Below, piece by piece: positions 13,501 through 25,500 of a DNA stretch of 64,000 nucleotides. Below the pieces are notes generated by a model, which did no database searches, was not told the origin of the DNA, and saw only the letters and a program-made list of their open reading frames with translations. The position numbers and the translations under genes are program-made. This DNA comes from Sarcocystis neurona (Eukaryota > Apicomplexa > Conoidasida > Eucoccidiorida > Sarcocystidae). The number at the start of each line of letters is the position of its first letter. Position 1 is the stretch's first letter. The stretch lies in NCBI GenBank assembly GCA_000727475.1, contig KL647304.1:660272-724271 (forward strand). Direction: 5' to 3'.

Positions 13501-16500
13501 CCCAGCTAGCTACTGTAGCCTTGCCCAGGCCGCCTCCTTCCCTGCGGGTCTGCAAGGGACGCGGCCACCTGCTGGCGGGGAGGCCTCCGACCGGTGTCGC
13601 GCCTTTACCCTTCTGCATGCGGTCCATCTTGCGAGACGCGTCTGTGGTGCCGCCGCCGTTTGGGGGGCCGCATGCGTCGCTGGTCGACGCCGCATCTCGC
13701 CGTGCATGCGTTCCGCTCGGCTAGCTGCGCGCGCCGCCCACAGAGCTGCACGCGTGTCCTGCAGCAGCCAGACGAAGGAGGCAGCTACCTTTTTCTGCTA
13801 CACGCACGTACACGCATGCAGACAGGTGTAGCATTTGGATGGCCGCATGCGCCCGACTCCCTGCATGCGACCTGCTGGTTGCATGCGCTCCGTCTCTGGG
13901 TGGCTTCCTGAAGAAGAATAAATATGCGCACATGCGTACGCCTATGTATAGTGGACTCCTCTTCCTTGGTACGTGTGTGTGTATGTTTACACTGGGTATG
14001 TGTGGGTGTGTGTGTGTCTCACTTGGCGACGCGGTCTGTTTTCTGCAGCTGCTCTCGGTCCACCGCATGCAGTGGAATAAATACCGTGTGACCGCCTTTG
14101 TGTGTGCCGCGATGGCTGGGTGGTGCTGCAGGCAGCAGATATTGTGAGCACAGTGCCTCTGTCAAAGGCAGTGCTTAGTGCATGCGACGATATGCAGCCG
14201 GAAGTGGACTCGATTTTCAAGACGATACAGGCAGAGATGTCATGTTTCTCACAGGAGCAACAGCAGCAGCAACAACTCGAGCAGCAGCAGCAGCAGGAGC
14301 AGCAGCCCCACGAAGAAGAAGACAAGGCAGACAGAGGTGCGTTTCACTTGGCTTTAGCTGCATCAGTGGGAGGAGCAGGCGCAGCAGCAGCAGGGAGGGA
14401 GCAGCAGCAGGAGTGGCTGCGAAGAGGGCAGAGATGCGGTGACGCAGCTGCATGCTGCGGCAGCAGCGGCCACGCGCAGTCGCGCCAAGGCGGTCGTCGA
14501 CCTTCCGCTTCTCTCTCTGACTCGGGTGAAGGAGAGGAAGACGCAGGGACAGCAGCAGCAGCAACAAACGCAGGAAGGCGGGGCACAGCAGCAGCCAGAG
14601 CAACTTCACGTGGAGGTGCAACGGAGAGGAGAAGTAGAGGAGCAGCAGGAGGAGGAGGACCATCAGAAATTGTGGGGACAGGTTATATTTCTGGAGGTGG
14701 TAATGGGTTGCAGGGAAAGGAAGGGATAGCAGCGCAGCAGGAGGTACAGCAGCAGCAAAAGTATGCGCTGCACGCAGGGCAGGGAGAGGAGCAGCCGGGG
14801 GGAGGGTTGTTGCAGGGACAGGAATGGAGGAATGAAGAGACGTCTGCATGCGGCCGACAGATGAGCGGGAGCAGCAGGATTAGCAGCAGCAGCAGCAAAA
14901 GTTGCAACGCCAGCAGCAGCAACAAAGCAAAGAAGGAGGAAAAGGCGGGAGAAGGCATATGGGCTGTGGGGTCGTGGCTGCTGCCGGCAGCAGCAAAGAG
15001 CACTTACTTAGAAGATCGAGAAGAAAGAGTAAGCGAACGAATCAAGAGACGACTTGATAGTGAGAGGAGAAAAGCGGAAGAACTTCGTTGCACTGCTACA
15101 GAGAATGCTGCTGCGGCTGTTGATCCTCCTCCTTTTCTACGGCAAAAGCAGCAGCACCGGCAGGAAGGCGAGCAGCAGCAGCGCCGGCAGCAGGAGCAGC
15201 AGCATGGGTTGCACACAGAAAGAGATAGGAGAGAGAGGAGCGTAGAAGACCGCAGAGAAGAGGCAGGCGGCGGGACAGAAGAAGAAGAACAGAATGACAG
15301 GGCCTCGAACGGCAGCGCACGTGGTGTACGTACACGTGAATCTGCGGGGTGTCAGGAAACAGCAACAGGGCGCCAGAGCAGCAGCAGAATGCGAGACAGG
15401 GCAGCAGCAGATTCAGAGACAGCAGGTGCTGCTGCTACGCAACTGCCGGCAGAGAGGCGAAGCTCTGCGAAGAGAGAAGACTGTGTTACTGGGAAGGGAA
15501 ACGCAGCAGCAGAAGCAGCTGAGGAACGTTTTTCTCGTTCAAGCGAGACAGCAGCAGCAGAAAGACGGCCTGCGCAGCTTCCTTCCTCAGAACAGGCGTC
15601 CCACCACAGAAATGGGAAAGAAGTGAGGGGGAGAGGCCGGAGGAGCAGCACAGGCAGTCCGCACAGCAGCAGCAGTAGCAGGAATGGCAGCAGCGTGGAG
15701 GATAGCAGCAGCAGCAGGGGGACCGAGGACAGCAACACGAGCAGCACGCGCAGGGAAAGGGACAGCAGCAGGAGGAAGGAAGCGGAAAAACGCGGCAGCA
15801 GCAATGGGGGTGCCAAGGGCAATGGCAGTCCTGTAGAGAAGGACGGCGGCAACTGTGGTCACAGAAGAGAAACAGAAGAACACGTACACTTCAAACATGC
15901 GCCTGCGCATCCGCTGCTACCAGAGGAGAGGGAGGGGACGACCTTCGGTAGCAGCAGCAGCAGAGCGATCCAGAGACAACCGCAGCACTTGACGGCCGTG
16001 GTGCTGCGGGAGGGCCCGTCGAGGGGGAAGAGAAGTGGCAGTGAGTCGGACGGTGGCCTGCTGCTGGATGCTATTGGTTCATGTGAAGAACGGGCAAGTG
16101 CGCGTGATAGCTGCAGCAGCAGCAGGAGTCGCAGCAGTAGTCCAAGCAGCAGCTGCTGCAGCAACGCGGATAGGAGTAGAAGCGGTGGCAGCAGCAACCG
16201 GGAGAAGCGGACGCATAGCAGCAGCAGCAACAGCAGCAGCAGCAACAACAGCAGTAGCAACAGCAGGAACAGCAACAGCAGGAGCACCAACAGCAGGAGC
16301 ACCAACAGCAGGAGCACCAACAGCAGGAGCCGCAAAAGCTGCAGCGTGAAAGGTGGAGAGGAAGAAGGAACGTTGCAGCTCTCTAGTGCATGCGGGGAAG
16401 GGGCGGGGAAATTTGATCCCACGCGTTCTTCCTGTTATTCCTCGTCCTCTCCTCGTGTTTGCCTCTCGGGTGATGCGTCAGCTCGCGCTCCGTACGTGAC

Positions 16501-19500
16501 TACTGCAGGAACAGCAGCAGAGAGCAGAGAAAACGTTGCGCATGTGGCGCGCGCTGCACGGGGAAGAGGAGCAGCAGCCGAAGGAAAAGACGAGGAGGCA
16601 GAAGAGGAACACGACGCAGCTGTCTGGCGAAGAACAGCGGCAGCAGGCGAAGAAGAAGGAGCAGCGATGGCACATGGAGAAGAGAGAGAAGCTGCAACAG
16701 CAGAAGGTGGAAAAAGACAGTCAGCAACAGACGCGGGACGAGGAAGCGCAGCAGCAGAAGGAAGAGGCAGCCGAACAAGAGAAAGAGTCCGAAGAGCAGC
16801 AGCACCGACAGGCCGAGAAGGAAGAGAAGAAGCCGCTGCTGCAGCTTCGGGAGAGGACAGAGCAGCAGGTCCCGCAGGAACAGCAGCAGCAGCAGAAGAA
16901 GAAGGGAGTGACGCAGCATGCGGAGAACGAAGAGGAAGGACAGCAGAAGAAGAAGAAGGAAATGCCGACGAAGTGGTTTCTGCAGAGTCGCTGATGCTCC
17001 CTTCCCGTCCGCCATCGGCCAGGGCCGTTCTTCTGCGCGAATTAACTACGGCCCTCGTCACTATCGGCTCTTTCGATTCTCGTGTGCAGCTGCTGCTGCA
17101 CGTATTTGCTGTAGAAATGCTACGGCTAAATCCGCTGGTCCTCGTGCGGCTTGAGCACTATCTGGCAGCGGACCTTCTTGATCTGCTTAAGGTACATCGG
17201 TCCACAGATATTTCCCGTCCCTTTCCCCCTGCGTGTCTCTTTGTGTCGCTCTTCTTCGTCTTCTTCCTTTCCTGCTTTTTCTCTCTGTTCTGCAGTGTCG
17301 CTGTCACAGCTGGAGTGGCGAGGCAGAAAGGAAGATTTCCTGTTTGTGTCAATATAGGTACTCTTCTCTGTCGTAGCTAGTTCTTCTTCGTCATCTTCAT
17401 ATATGTATATGTACAGCATATGATAGGGGGTGCCCGTGTATTATTTAAGTGGCAGTCTGCAAACGAAGAAGGGAAGAAAGTATAAGGAAGTGAGCAGGCG
17501 AAGACGAAGAAAGAAGAGCTTCAACGGGAGGAGGGAAGTCAAAACGAGACACACAGACAGAGAGAAGAAGGAAAGCGAGAAAGAGAAGCAAACAGATACC
17601 TCGGGAGCAGCAGGGGCAGTAGGAGCGGCAGGGGCAGTAGGAGCAGCAGGCGCAGCAGGAGCAGCAGCAGCAGCAGCAAGCGCAGCAGCAGGAGCAGCAG
17701 CAGCAGCAGCAAGCGCAGCAGCAGGAGCAGCAGCAGCAGCAGCAAGCGCAGCAGCAGGAGAGCAGCAGCAGCAGCAAGCGCAGCAGCAGCAGGAGCAGCA
17801 GCAGCAGCAAGCGCGGCAGCAGCAGCAGGAGTCCACTCTTCGTTATGAAGAACTAACACACGTATATATTTATAGAGAGAGAGGCGAAAGTGGAGTACAG
17901 AAGAAGGTGTAGTTCCACAGAGAGATATCTGTTTGCTTCTGTTTCTCGCTGTCCTTCTTCTCTCTGTCTTTGTGTCTCGTTTTGACTTCCCTGCTGCCGT
18001 TGAAGCCCCTCTATCTTCGCCTGCTCTCTTCCTTATACTTTCTTCCCTTCTTTCTCCCCACACTGTGACTTGAATAATGTACGGACAGACCCTATCATAT
18101 GCTGTATATATACATATATATGAATAAATACAAATATATATATACACAGACACACAGTAATTCTGTGCATATATTCGCATGTTTCTTCTGCTGCTATATC
18201 TGTAGCAACAGAGAAAGAGAGAGCGAGAAAGCAACTGTAGGGATGGCACAAATGCCAAGCCACACTGCATTCTACATTTACATACATACATATGTCATTT
18301 TCAAAGGGAGGAGAAGATATTTACATATTTCTTATTATTTGTGGACAAGTGCATGCGTAGACACACGTACATATATATGCCCCTGTAGGTATATATATAT
18401 ATGTATTGAGTGTCTGTATATATGTCTCTCTCTCTGTTTGTATATATACATATGTATATGTGTAAATAAATGTGTTACACGCTGTTGGTGTGGAGAAAAT
18501 GGGTGGACAGATATTGTACGTTTTTCAACAGGTATATATGTGTCTCTTCTGTGTCAGTGTGGGTGTGTGTGTGTTCTTGTATATCAGGTGCATACAAGAA
18601 GATTTTCAGCGATACACACATAGACAGACAAAGATAGAAGACAGATGAATAGATGGGTAGAGAGCGTATATTACAAATGAAGAAGTAATATACATGTCAT
18701 TCTATCTTCCCGTCTGTATCTCTGTGTCTATCTACGTATATTTGTGTGTCTGTAGATCCTTGTGTATCACTGCTGCTTTCCACATTTATGTATGTATGTG
18801 TCTGTGTGTTTGTGGCCATTTCCGTGTTCCTGCTGCCTGCCATCGTTTCACCTGAGTGTTGTTCGTATTTACTTCTGGTTGGCAGGCGAGCACGAAGGAG
18901 GGGGCGAGACAGAAAGCGTGGAGACGCCTCAAAATTGCCGGTAAGTAGTCCCGTCTCTTAAAAGTTGCTTGCAGCGCCATTTCTGCTTCGTGTTCTTCTC
19001 TCTGTGGCTCGCTTTCTCCACGTAAAGAGTGTGTCTTCCATCCTTACTCAGATGCCAGTGTGTCTATTCCTGTGTCTATTCCTGTGTCTATTCCTGTGTC
19101 TATTCCTGTGTCTATATCTGTATGTAAATCCTCACCTGTATATATATCTGTGTATGTGTGTGTGTGGGTGTGTCTCTCTCTTTCCGTGTATATACATATA
19201 TATGTATATATCCTTATTTGTGTTTATACCCTTATCTGTGGCCACATCTACATCTATATCTATATCCGTGTCTACATCTGTATCTATATCTGCATGTGTA
19301 TATGTGTCTAGATCTTCTTCACCTATATTTGTATCTTGTCCCTATTCATATCTATATGTGTTTTCATCTATATCTTTGTCTCCGTCTTTACCCATATCTT
19401 CATCTATATCTTTGTCTATAAATATGTGTATATCTATCTATTCATCTTTATCTATATCTGTGGCTCTCTCTCTCTCTGTCTCTGTGTGTATACATTATAT

Positions 19501-22500
19501 ATCCCAATATACCAGATAGTGGAATATGTGTATCTGTATATCTGCGCATGCTAGTATATATACGTACATGAATATGTGTGAATCCTTCCTAACGTGTCTG
19601 TCTAGATCAACCTATTTCTTTTGTGTATATACTTATCTTTATTTGTATGTGTGTGCGAGGACGCATGCAAAAAGGGACACGCTGCACCGCAGCCAGGGGA
19701 AGTGGGGGAGACGGGGCGACTGCTGCTGTTACAGCAGGTAGAACTCCATAAACTTCCATGGCAGATGAAGAGAAATGTACGCTCGTCTGTATCTATCTTC
19801 CTGTCTCCATATATATTCATATATATATATATGTATAGCCGTAGTATGCGTAGTAGAGTTGTCTACATGCGTCTACATATATAATACACAGAAACCGAGA
19901 GAAAATGAGACACACAGAGAAAGACAGTGCGACTTCTATCTCTCCATCTGTCTGTGTGTGTCTCTCTCTATATATATATGTCTATGTATAACCTTATTTA
20001 TATGTATTTTGTGTATATATGTGTATGTGTATATGTACAAACGGACGTGTTTGTGCTTGTACGCATGTCTGCGTACATGTCTGTAGATATGTATACACAT
20101 ATATGTAGCCATACTCATATAGATGTATATAAGCAGATCAACAGGTATGTTCATATGTATATTCATATAGATATGTGTATAATTGCCATGGATATTGTAT
20201 AAATGAAGATACGTTGCAGATGGATGTAGGAGCCGTTCTGGCGTGTGTGCGTAGACGCTGTCTGCGCCGGGCTCGGTCCCCTCTCTTCTTCTGCATGCGC
20301 AGCATTCCCCAGCACATGTTTGCCTCTCCGTCTGGCAGTTGTTGTCGATATTTATCTCTTTCACCCACTCTACAAGGTGGGCAATTTCTTCTTCTGCGTT
20401 CTCTGTCTGTCGAGGTCTTTGGTGTCTCCGTGTCTCCCTGTCTCCCTCTGTCTCTCTTCGGGTGTACGTACACTCGCGGGTCCACGCAGTCCCCTCCCCT
20501 TTATATGACCCCCAAGAAAGCGCATCTCTCTGCATGTACATATACATATATATATATATATATGGGCAGTGGCAGTGGTGGTGCTGAAGCATCTATGCAT
20601 GCACGTCAATATATATGTGTGTATGGTGGCACTGGTGCAACTTTTGCCATTTTTCTCCGCATGTTTTGTCCGCGACTGCTTTTCCTTTTAATCTGCGTGC
20701 CCCTTTCTGTCTCCGTCTCCGTCTCTCTGTGTGCAACAGGGGCGGCGATTGGAGGGGGGCTGCTCGTCGCGCTCACGGCGGGCATTGCTGCTCCGGGCAT
20801 TGCAGCAGGCATCGCGTCACTTGGCTTCGGCGGCGCAAGTCTCTCTGCATTCCTCGCCTCCGCCGGTGGCATGGCAGCGATCGTGTCCCTCTTCGGCGCC
20901 GGGGGAGCAGGTAAAAAAAAGAAGCAGCCACGTGTCTCCCTCGTGCTGCGGACTTCCTGGTGCTGCTCGTCTTTCACGCCCGATGAAGTCCTGTTTCTCT
21001 ACATATGTGATACAATACATCAGCAGTAGACACATATATGTATGTGTATGTGTATATATATGTATGAGTGTATACTGTACTTGCTGAAGTCGACGCTTCT
21101 TTCTCTATATCTGTATATTACATATGTCTATATATTTATATGTATGTATATGTAAATGTATGTATGTATGTGCGTATGTATGTGCCTGTCTGTATATGTA
21201 TGTATGTGCGTATGTATGTTATATGTATATATGTGTATGTATGAATGTACGTATATGTATGAATGTACGTATATGTATGAATGTACGTATGTGTATGAAT
21301 GTACGTATATGTATGAATGTACGTATATGTATGAATGTACGTATATGTATGAATGTACGTATATGTATGAATGTACGTATATGGATGTATGTGTGTATGT
21401 ATGTACACGTATGTATATATATGTAGGTATCTGTATGTGTGTATGTATGCACATGCATGTTTGTCCGTATATACGTATGTATGTACGTGTATGTATATGT
21501 ATATATGTACGTGATGTGTGGCCATGTGTGCATGCATGTATCTGTGTATCTACCTGTGGATATATGTCTGTATCTGCGTGTGTACGTATCCATCCATCTA
21601 TGGAGAGATATAGAAGAGATGTAGTAGTAGACATGAAAATATATATTCTTGGCGTGTGCGTGCCACTCTCTCTACAAGTAGATGCGCATCTCTTTTGTAG
21701 GCGGGAGTGTGTGGAGGTGTATTATTTGTGTACATGCATGCATATTTGTGGGTGCATGCGTATGTCCATAGTTCTGTATGTGTCTACCTATGCATATTTG
21801 TGTCTATGTGTATGTGTGTCTGTGTGTATATTCATGGAGAGTCAAAACACATCACTCAAACAAACGTATATGTGTGGACGTAAAAGTTGTCCTCTCTACC
21901 TGCCTGCTTAATATCCACACCTATGCGGACGGGGGGTCGAGGCATTATAGACATATGTATATGCCTCTTCCACTGCCACTCTACACATGTAACTATATGT
22001 ATATATACGTATATGTATGTTTCACTCCGAACGTGTATATATAGACACATATGTGCTTGTGTATTCCTCTCTTGTCTCTATACTTGTGTGTGTGGGTGTG
22101 TGTCTTTGTAGCTACGTACATATGCATATATATATATATATGTATCCCTCTCTTCCTCACCGTATTCGTATATATACACATTCGAGGTATATGTATGTGT
22201 GTGTGTGTGCCTGTGTGTCTCGGTACTCGTGTGTAGATGCTTGTATACCTCACTCTATCTGTATCCATATATCTATATACGTATGTGTTCCTCCGTGTCT
22301 TCGTCTCTGCCTGTCTGTCTCTGTGTGTCTCCGTCTCTCCGTGTCTCCGTCTCCGTGTCTCCCTGTCTTCGTCTTCCTGTCCCTCCGTGTCTCCGCCTCC
22401 GTGTCTCCCTGTCTCTCTGTCTCTGTCTCTCCGTGTCCCTCCGTCTCCCCGTGTCCCCCCGTCCCTCCATGTCTCCGTCCTCCTGTCTCTCCGTGTCTCC

Positions 22501-25500
22501 GTCTCCGTGTCTCTCTGCCTCTCTCTCCGTGTCTCCGTCTCCGTGTCTCCCCGTCTCTCTGCCTCTGTCTCTCCGTGTCCCTCCGTCTCCCCGTGTCCCT
22601 CCGTCTCTCCGTGTCTCGGTGTCTCTGTGTCTCTGTCTTTTGCTTCCTGTCTACATGTACGCCCAGGCGTATGTAGAAGTCTTGCTGGTGGCTACGTATG
22701 TAGATATGTACGCGTGGGGTTTCGTGGTTTCCCCCCCCCTTCCCCCCTTCGTCTCTGTACCCGTGTAGGCCAACGTACGCATACGTCGACTTTCCCGTGG
22801 TGGTGTATTTGTGAACGAGCGCGAGTGCGTCACCGCATGCGTGCGAAGCCGGGGCGGAGACGTATATATACCCTGCGCCTCCTGCACATGTACGTTTCCT
22901 TCTGCAGGGCTGACGGGGTGGAAGTACAGCAGAAGAATCGCCAACATCAAAGTTTTTGCTTTTGATATGTTGAACGGGAAAACCCCGGCCAGTCTTCGAG
23001 TTACCGTGTGTGTCTCGGGATATCTTCGAACCTACGACGATATATCTCTTCCCTGGGTAAGGACGAAGGGCCCGCACGTGTGCATTAAACGCATGCAGCC
23101 TTACCACCGCCACCAGCAGGACCTGCACCCCTTCCCGTAGAATACCTGTCCGTCCCCGATATCCTTCTGCATTCGCCTTTCCTATTTTTCTTCTTCCTTT
23201 CTCTCCCGCACACTCCTCCTTCTCTGTCCCTCCATCTACCGTCCTTACCGGTCTCCCTTTATATGCGTGAATAGGCGCAAGTGTAGGAGGTTCTGCACCC
23301 ATGCAGCAATTGGCACTGCGTAAGCGCAGGAGTATATAAAGGTACATCTGTATATCTGGATAACGAGGAATGTGTATCAGGTGCTGTTTCCTTCCGATCT
23401 ATGTCCTCCTCTCTCTACATATGTGTATATGTGTCTGCAACTGTGGCGTGGCCCTCAGTATATGTCCATATATATACATATATGTGACTGTGGCGTGGCC
23501 TCAATGTTCACGTATATATATATATATAACTGCGGTGTGGCCCTCAGTAGATACACATATATATAGATGCGACTGTGGCGTGGCCTTCAATATATGTATA
23601 TATGTATATGTTTGTGTATGTGTATGTATATTTATATATAACTTTGGTGTGGTCCTCAGGAGATATATTTGTATATATATATATATGTAACTGTGGCGTA
23701 GCTCTCAGTATATATATATATATATATGACGGTGACGTGGCCCTCAGTATATGTGTGTATGCATGTGTATATATGTGTGGCGTCAGTGAAGGTTTCCCTC
23801 GTTTTCAGGCAGCATTTCGGTTAAAACGGTGGCTGTTTTCTGCTGCGCTCCGGGTTTTATAAATAATTCAAACTCCCACAATAACGAACACACGCGGCTC
23901 AAGGCGAGGATATATCGGAGGAAAGCGGAGACAATGTGGGAAATGGGACTCCTGGCAGCAAGAGGAAGACAGAAAACACGAAGACAGCTGTCCTCCTTTT
24001 CTGCCGCTTCGCCCCTGCTGCTTCTTCTGCAAGCATGCGCTTTTCATTTTCCCTTGCAGCTGTCTCTCCTGCAACGTGTGTCTTTATCTTTGAGTTGCAC
24101 CGCTGCTGCTGTCGTTGCCTCGGCTCGACTGCTACCCTGTCTTCTTCTCTCCTCGTGTTGCTGCTGCTAATTCTTCTCCTCGGACTGCCGCTGCTGCTGC
24201 TGATGATGCGGTACTGCTCCTACGTCGCCGCTACTGTCACTCCTGTTCCTCGTTGCTCCTGCTGCTCCTGCTGCCGTTTCGTTGCTGCTGCTGTGGGTAA
24301 TCTGCTGCTACTGCTGCTGCTGCATCTCGAGTCACCGGTGTTGTTGGTGATCTGCTGCTGCTGGTGCTCGAATTGCTGCTGCTGCTGTGGGTCATTTGCT
24401 GCTGCTGCCGGTGGTGTGTCTGCGTGTGGGGTGGGGAGTAGATACAGGCGCTACCGCATGCATGTTCAGACCTTCACTCCCTCCGCTGGGAGCCGACAGT
24501 TTTAAAAGCGCTCGGCAACATGGTCGTGCAAATGCTTTCTCAAGTAAGGAGGAGAACATTTGAGTCAAATAAAAAGAAGAACATTTGTTTTGAGGGAGAT
24601 TTGTGAGTACGAATGCCAACCTGCGTACTTGCATACATACACGTAAATGAAGAGTATATATGCGTTGTGTGTAGCTTTATATATACATGCGTATATATTA
24701 TGACGCAGCTGTTGTCACACAAAGAAATTATATTGCCGTCTTCTCTAAATACACGTATCTATCCACCCCTATATATATATATGTCTGTCTCTCTATATAG
24801 GTAGATGCATCTGTGAACGCGCACATGTGGCGATAGATACCCACACGCCATATATGTGTATGAATATATATATATATATATGTATCTCTATGTATGTACG
24901 TGGATGTATATAAGCACGCACATATGTGGATATAGACACACGCATGCCTCTGCATGTGTTGTCGGTGTATCTCGCTGAATTCGCGTCTCCGTCTTGGTGG
25001 TGTCTCATCTCTTTGCGAAGCTGCTGCTGCTTTTGCTGCTAGAGACGCAGGAGACCCCCACACTTTTTTTGACAACGTGGAGATACGAAGTTGTCCTCCT
25101 TCTGCTCCGAGAGAAGTGAACTTCGTGGCAGCCCCATAACACGCATGCTGCAGCAGCAGCCTCAATGTGCGCATGCTGTCATACACACATATTTATGTAG
25201 TGTACGCATGCGTATATATCGAGAGAGAAGAAGGAAGAGGAAGAAAACGGAAGGAATAGGAACAGAAAAGGAAGCGAAAGAGAGAGACGTATACATATTT
25301 ATAAAATATTTATAGTATACTGTGAGCGTGTCTATACATGGAGAGTGACATGTACATATTCATACTGTAAGCATGCCTATATATATACTGTAGAGAGAGA
25401 TAGAGAGATAGATAGGCGCGTAGAGAGACTCATGTATATATATTTATATATACGTTTGCGTGTACGGTTAGCTTGCCTATATATATATATAGATACGTAA

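Noticed and set aside
17296..17357. Possible exon ([14 protein letters not shown]) after exon 4
   Set aside because: It has a fair acceptor, but its donor would leave phase 2 while the next exon needs phase 0, and the in-phase reading hits a TAG. Direct joining of 17,191 to 18,886 fits the family better.
21128..21911. Overlapping long frames on both strands and a regular 18-base repeat resembling a CRISPR array
   Set aside because: The units are contiguous with no unique spacers, the organism is a eukaryote, and the frames follow from the period being a multiple of three.
22237..23347. Long Ser/Val/Leu and Arg/Glu/Thr frames
   Set aside because: They arise from the pyrimidine minisatellite; the real exon in this stretch is only 22,908-23,056.
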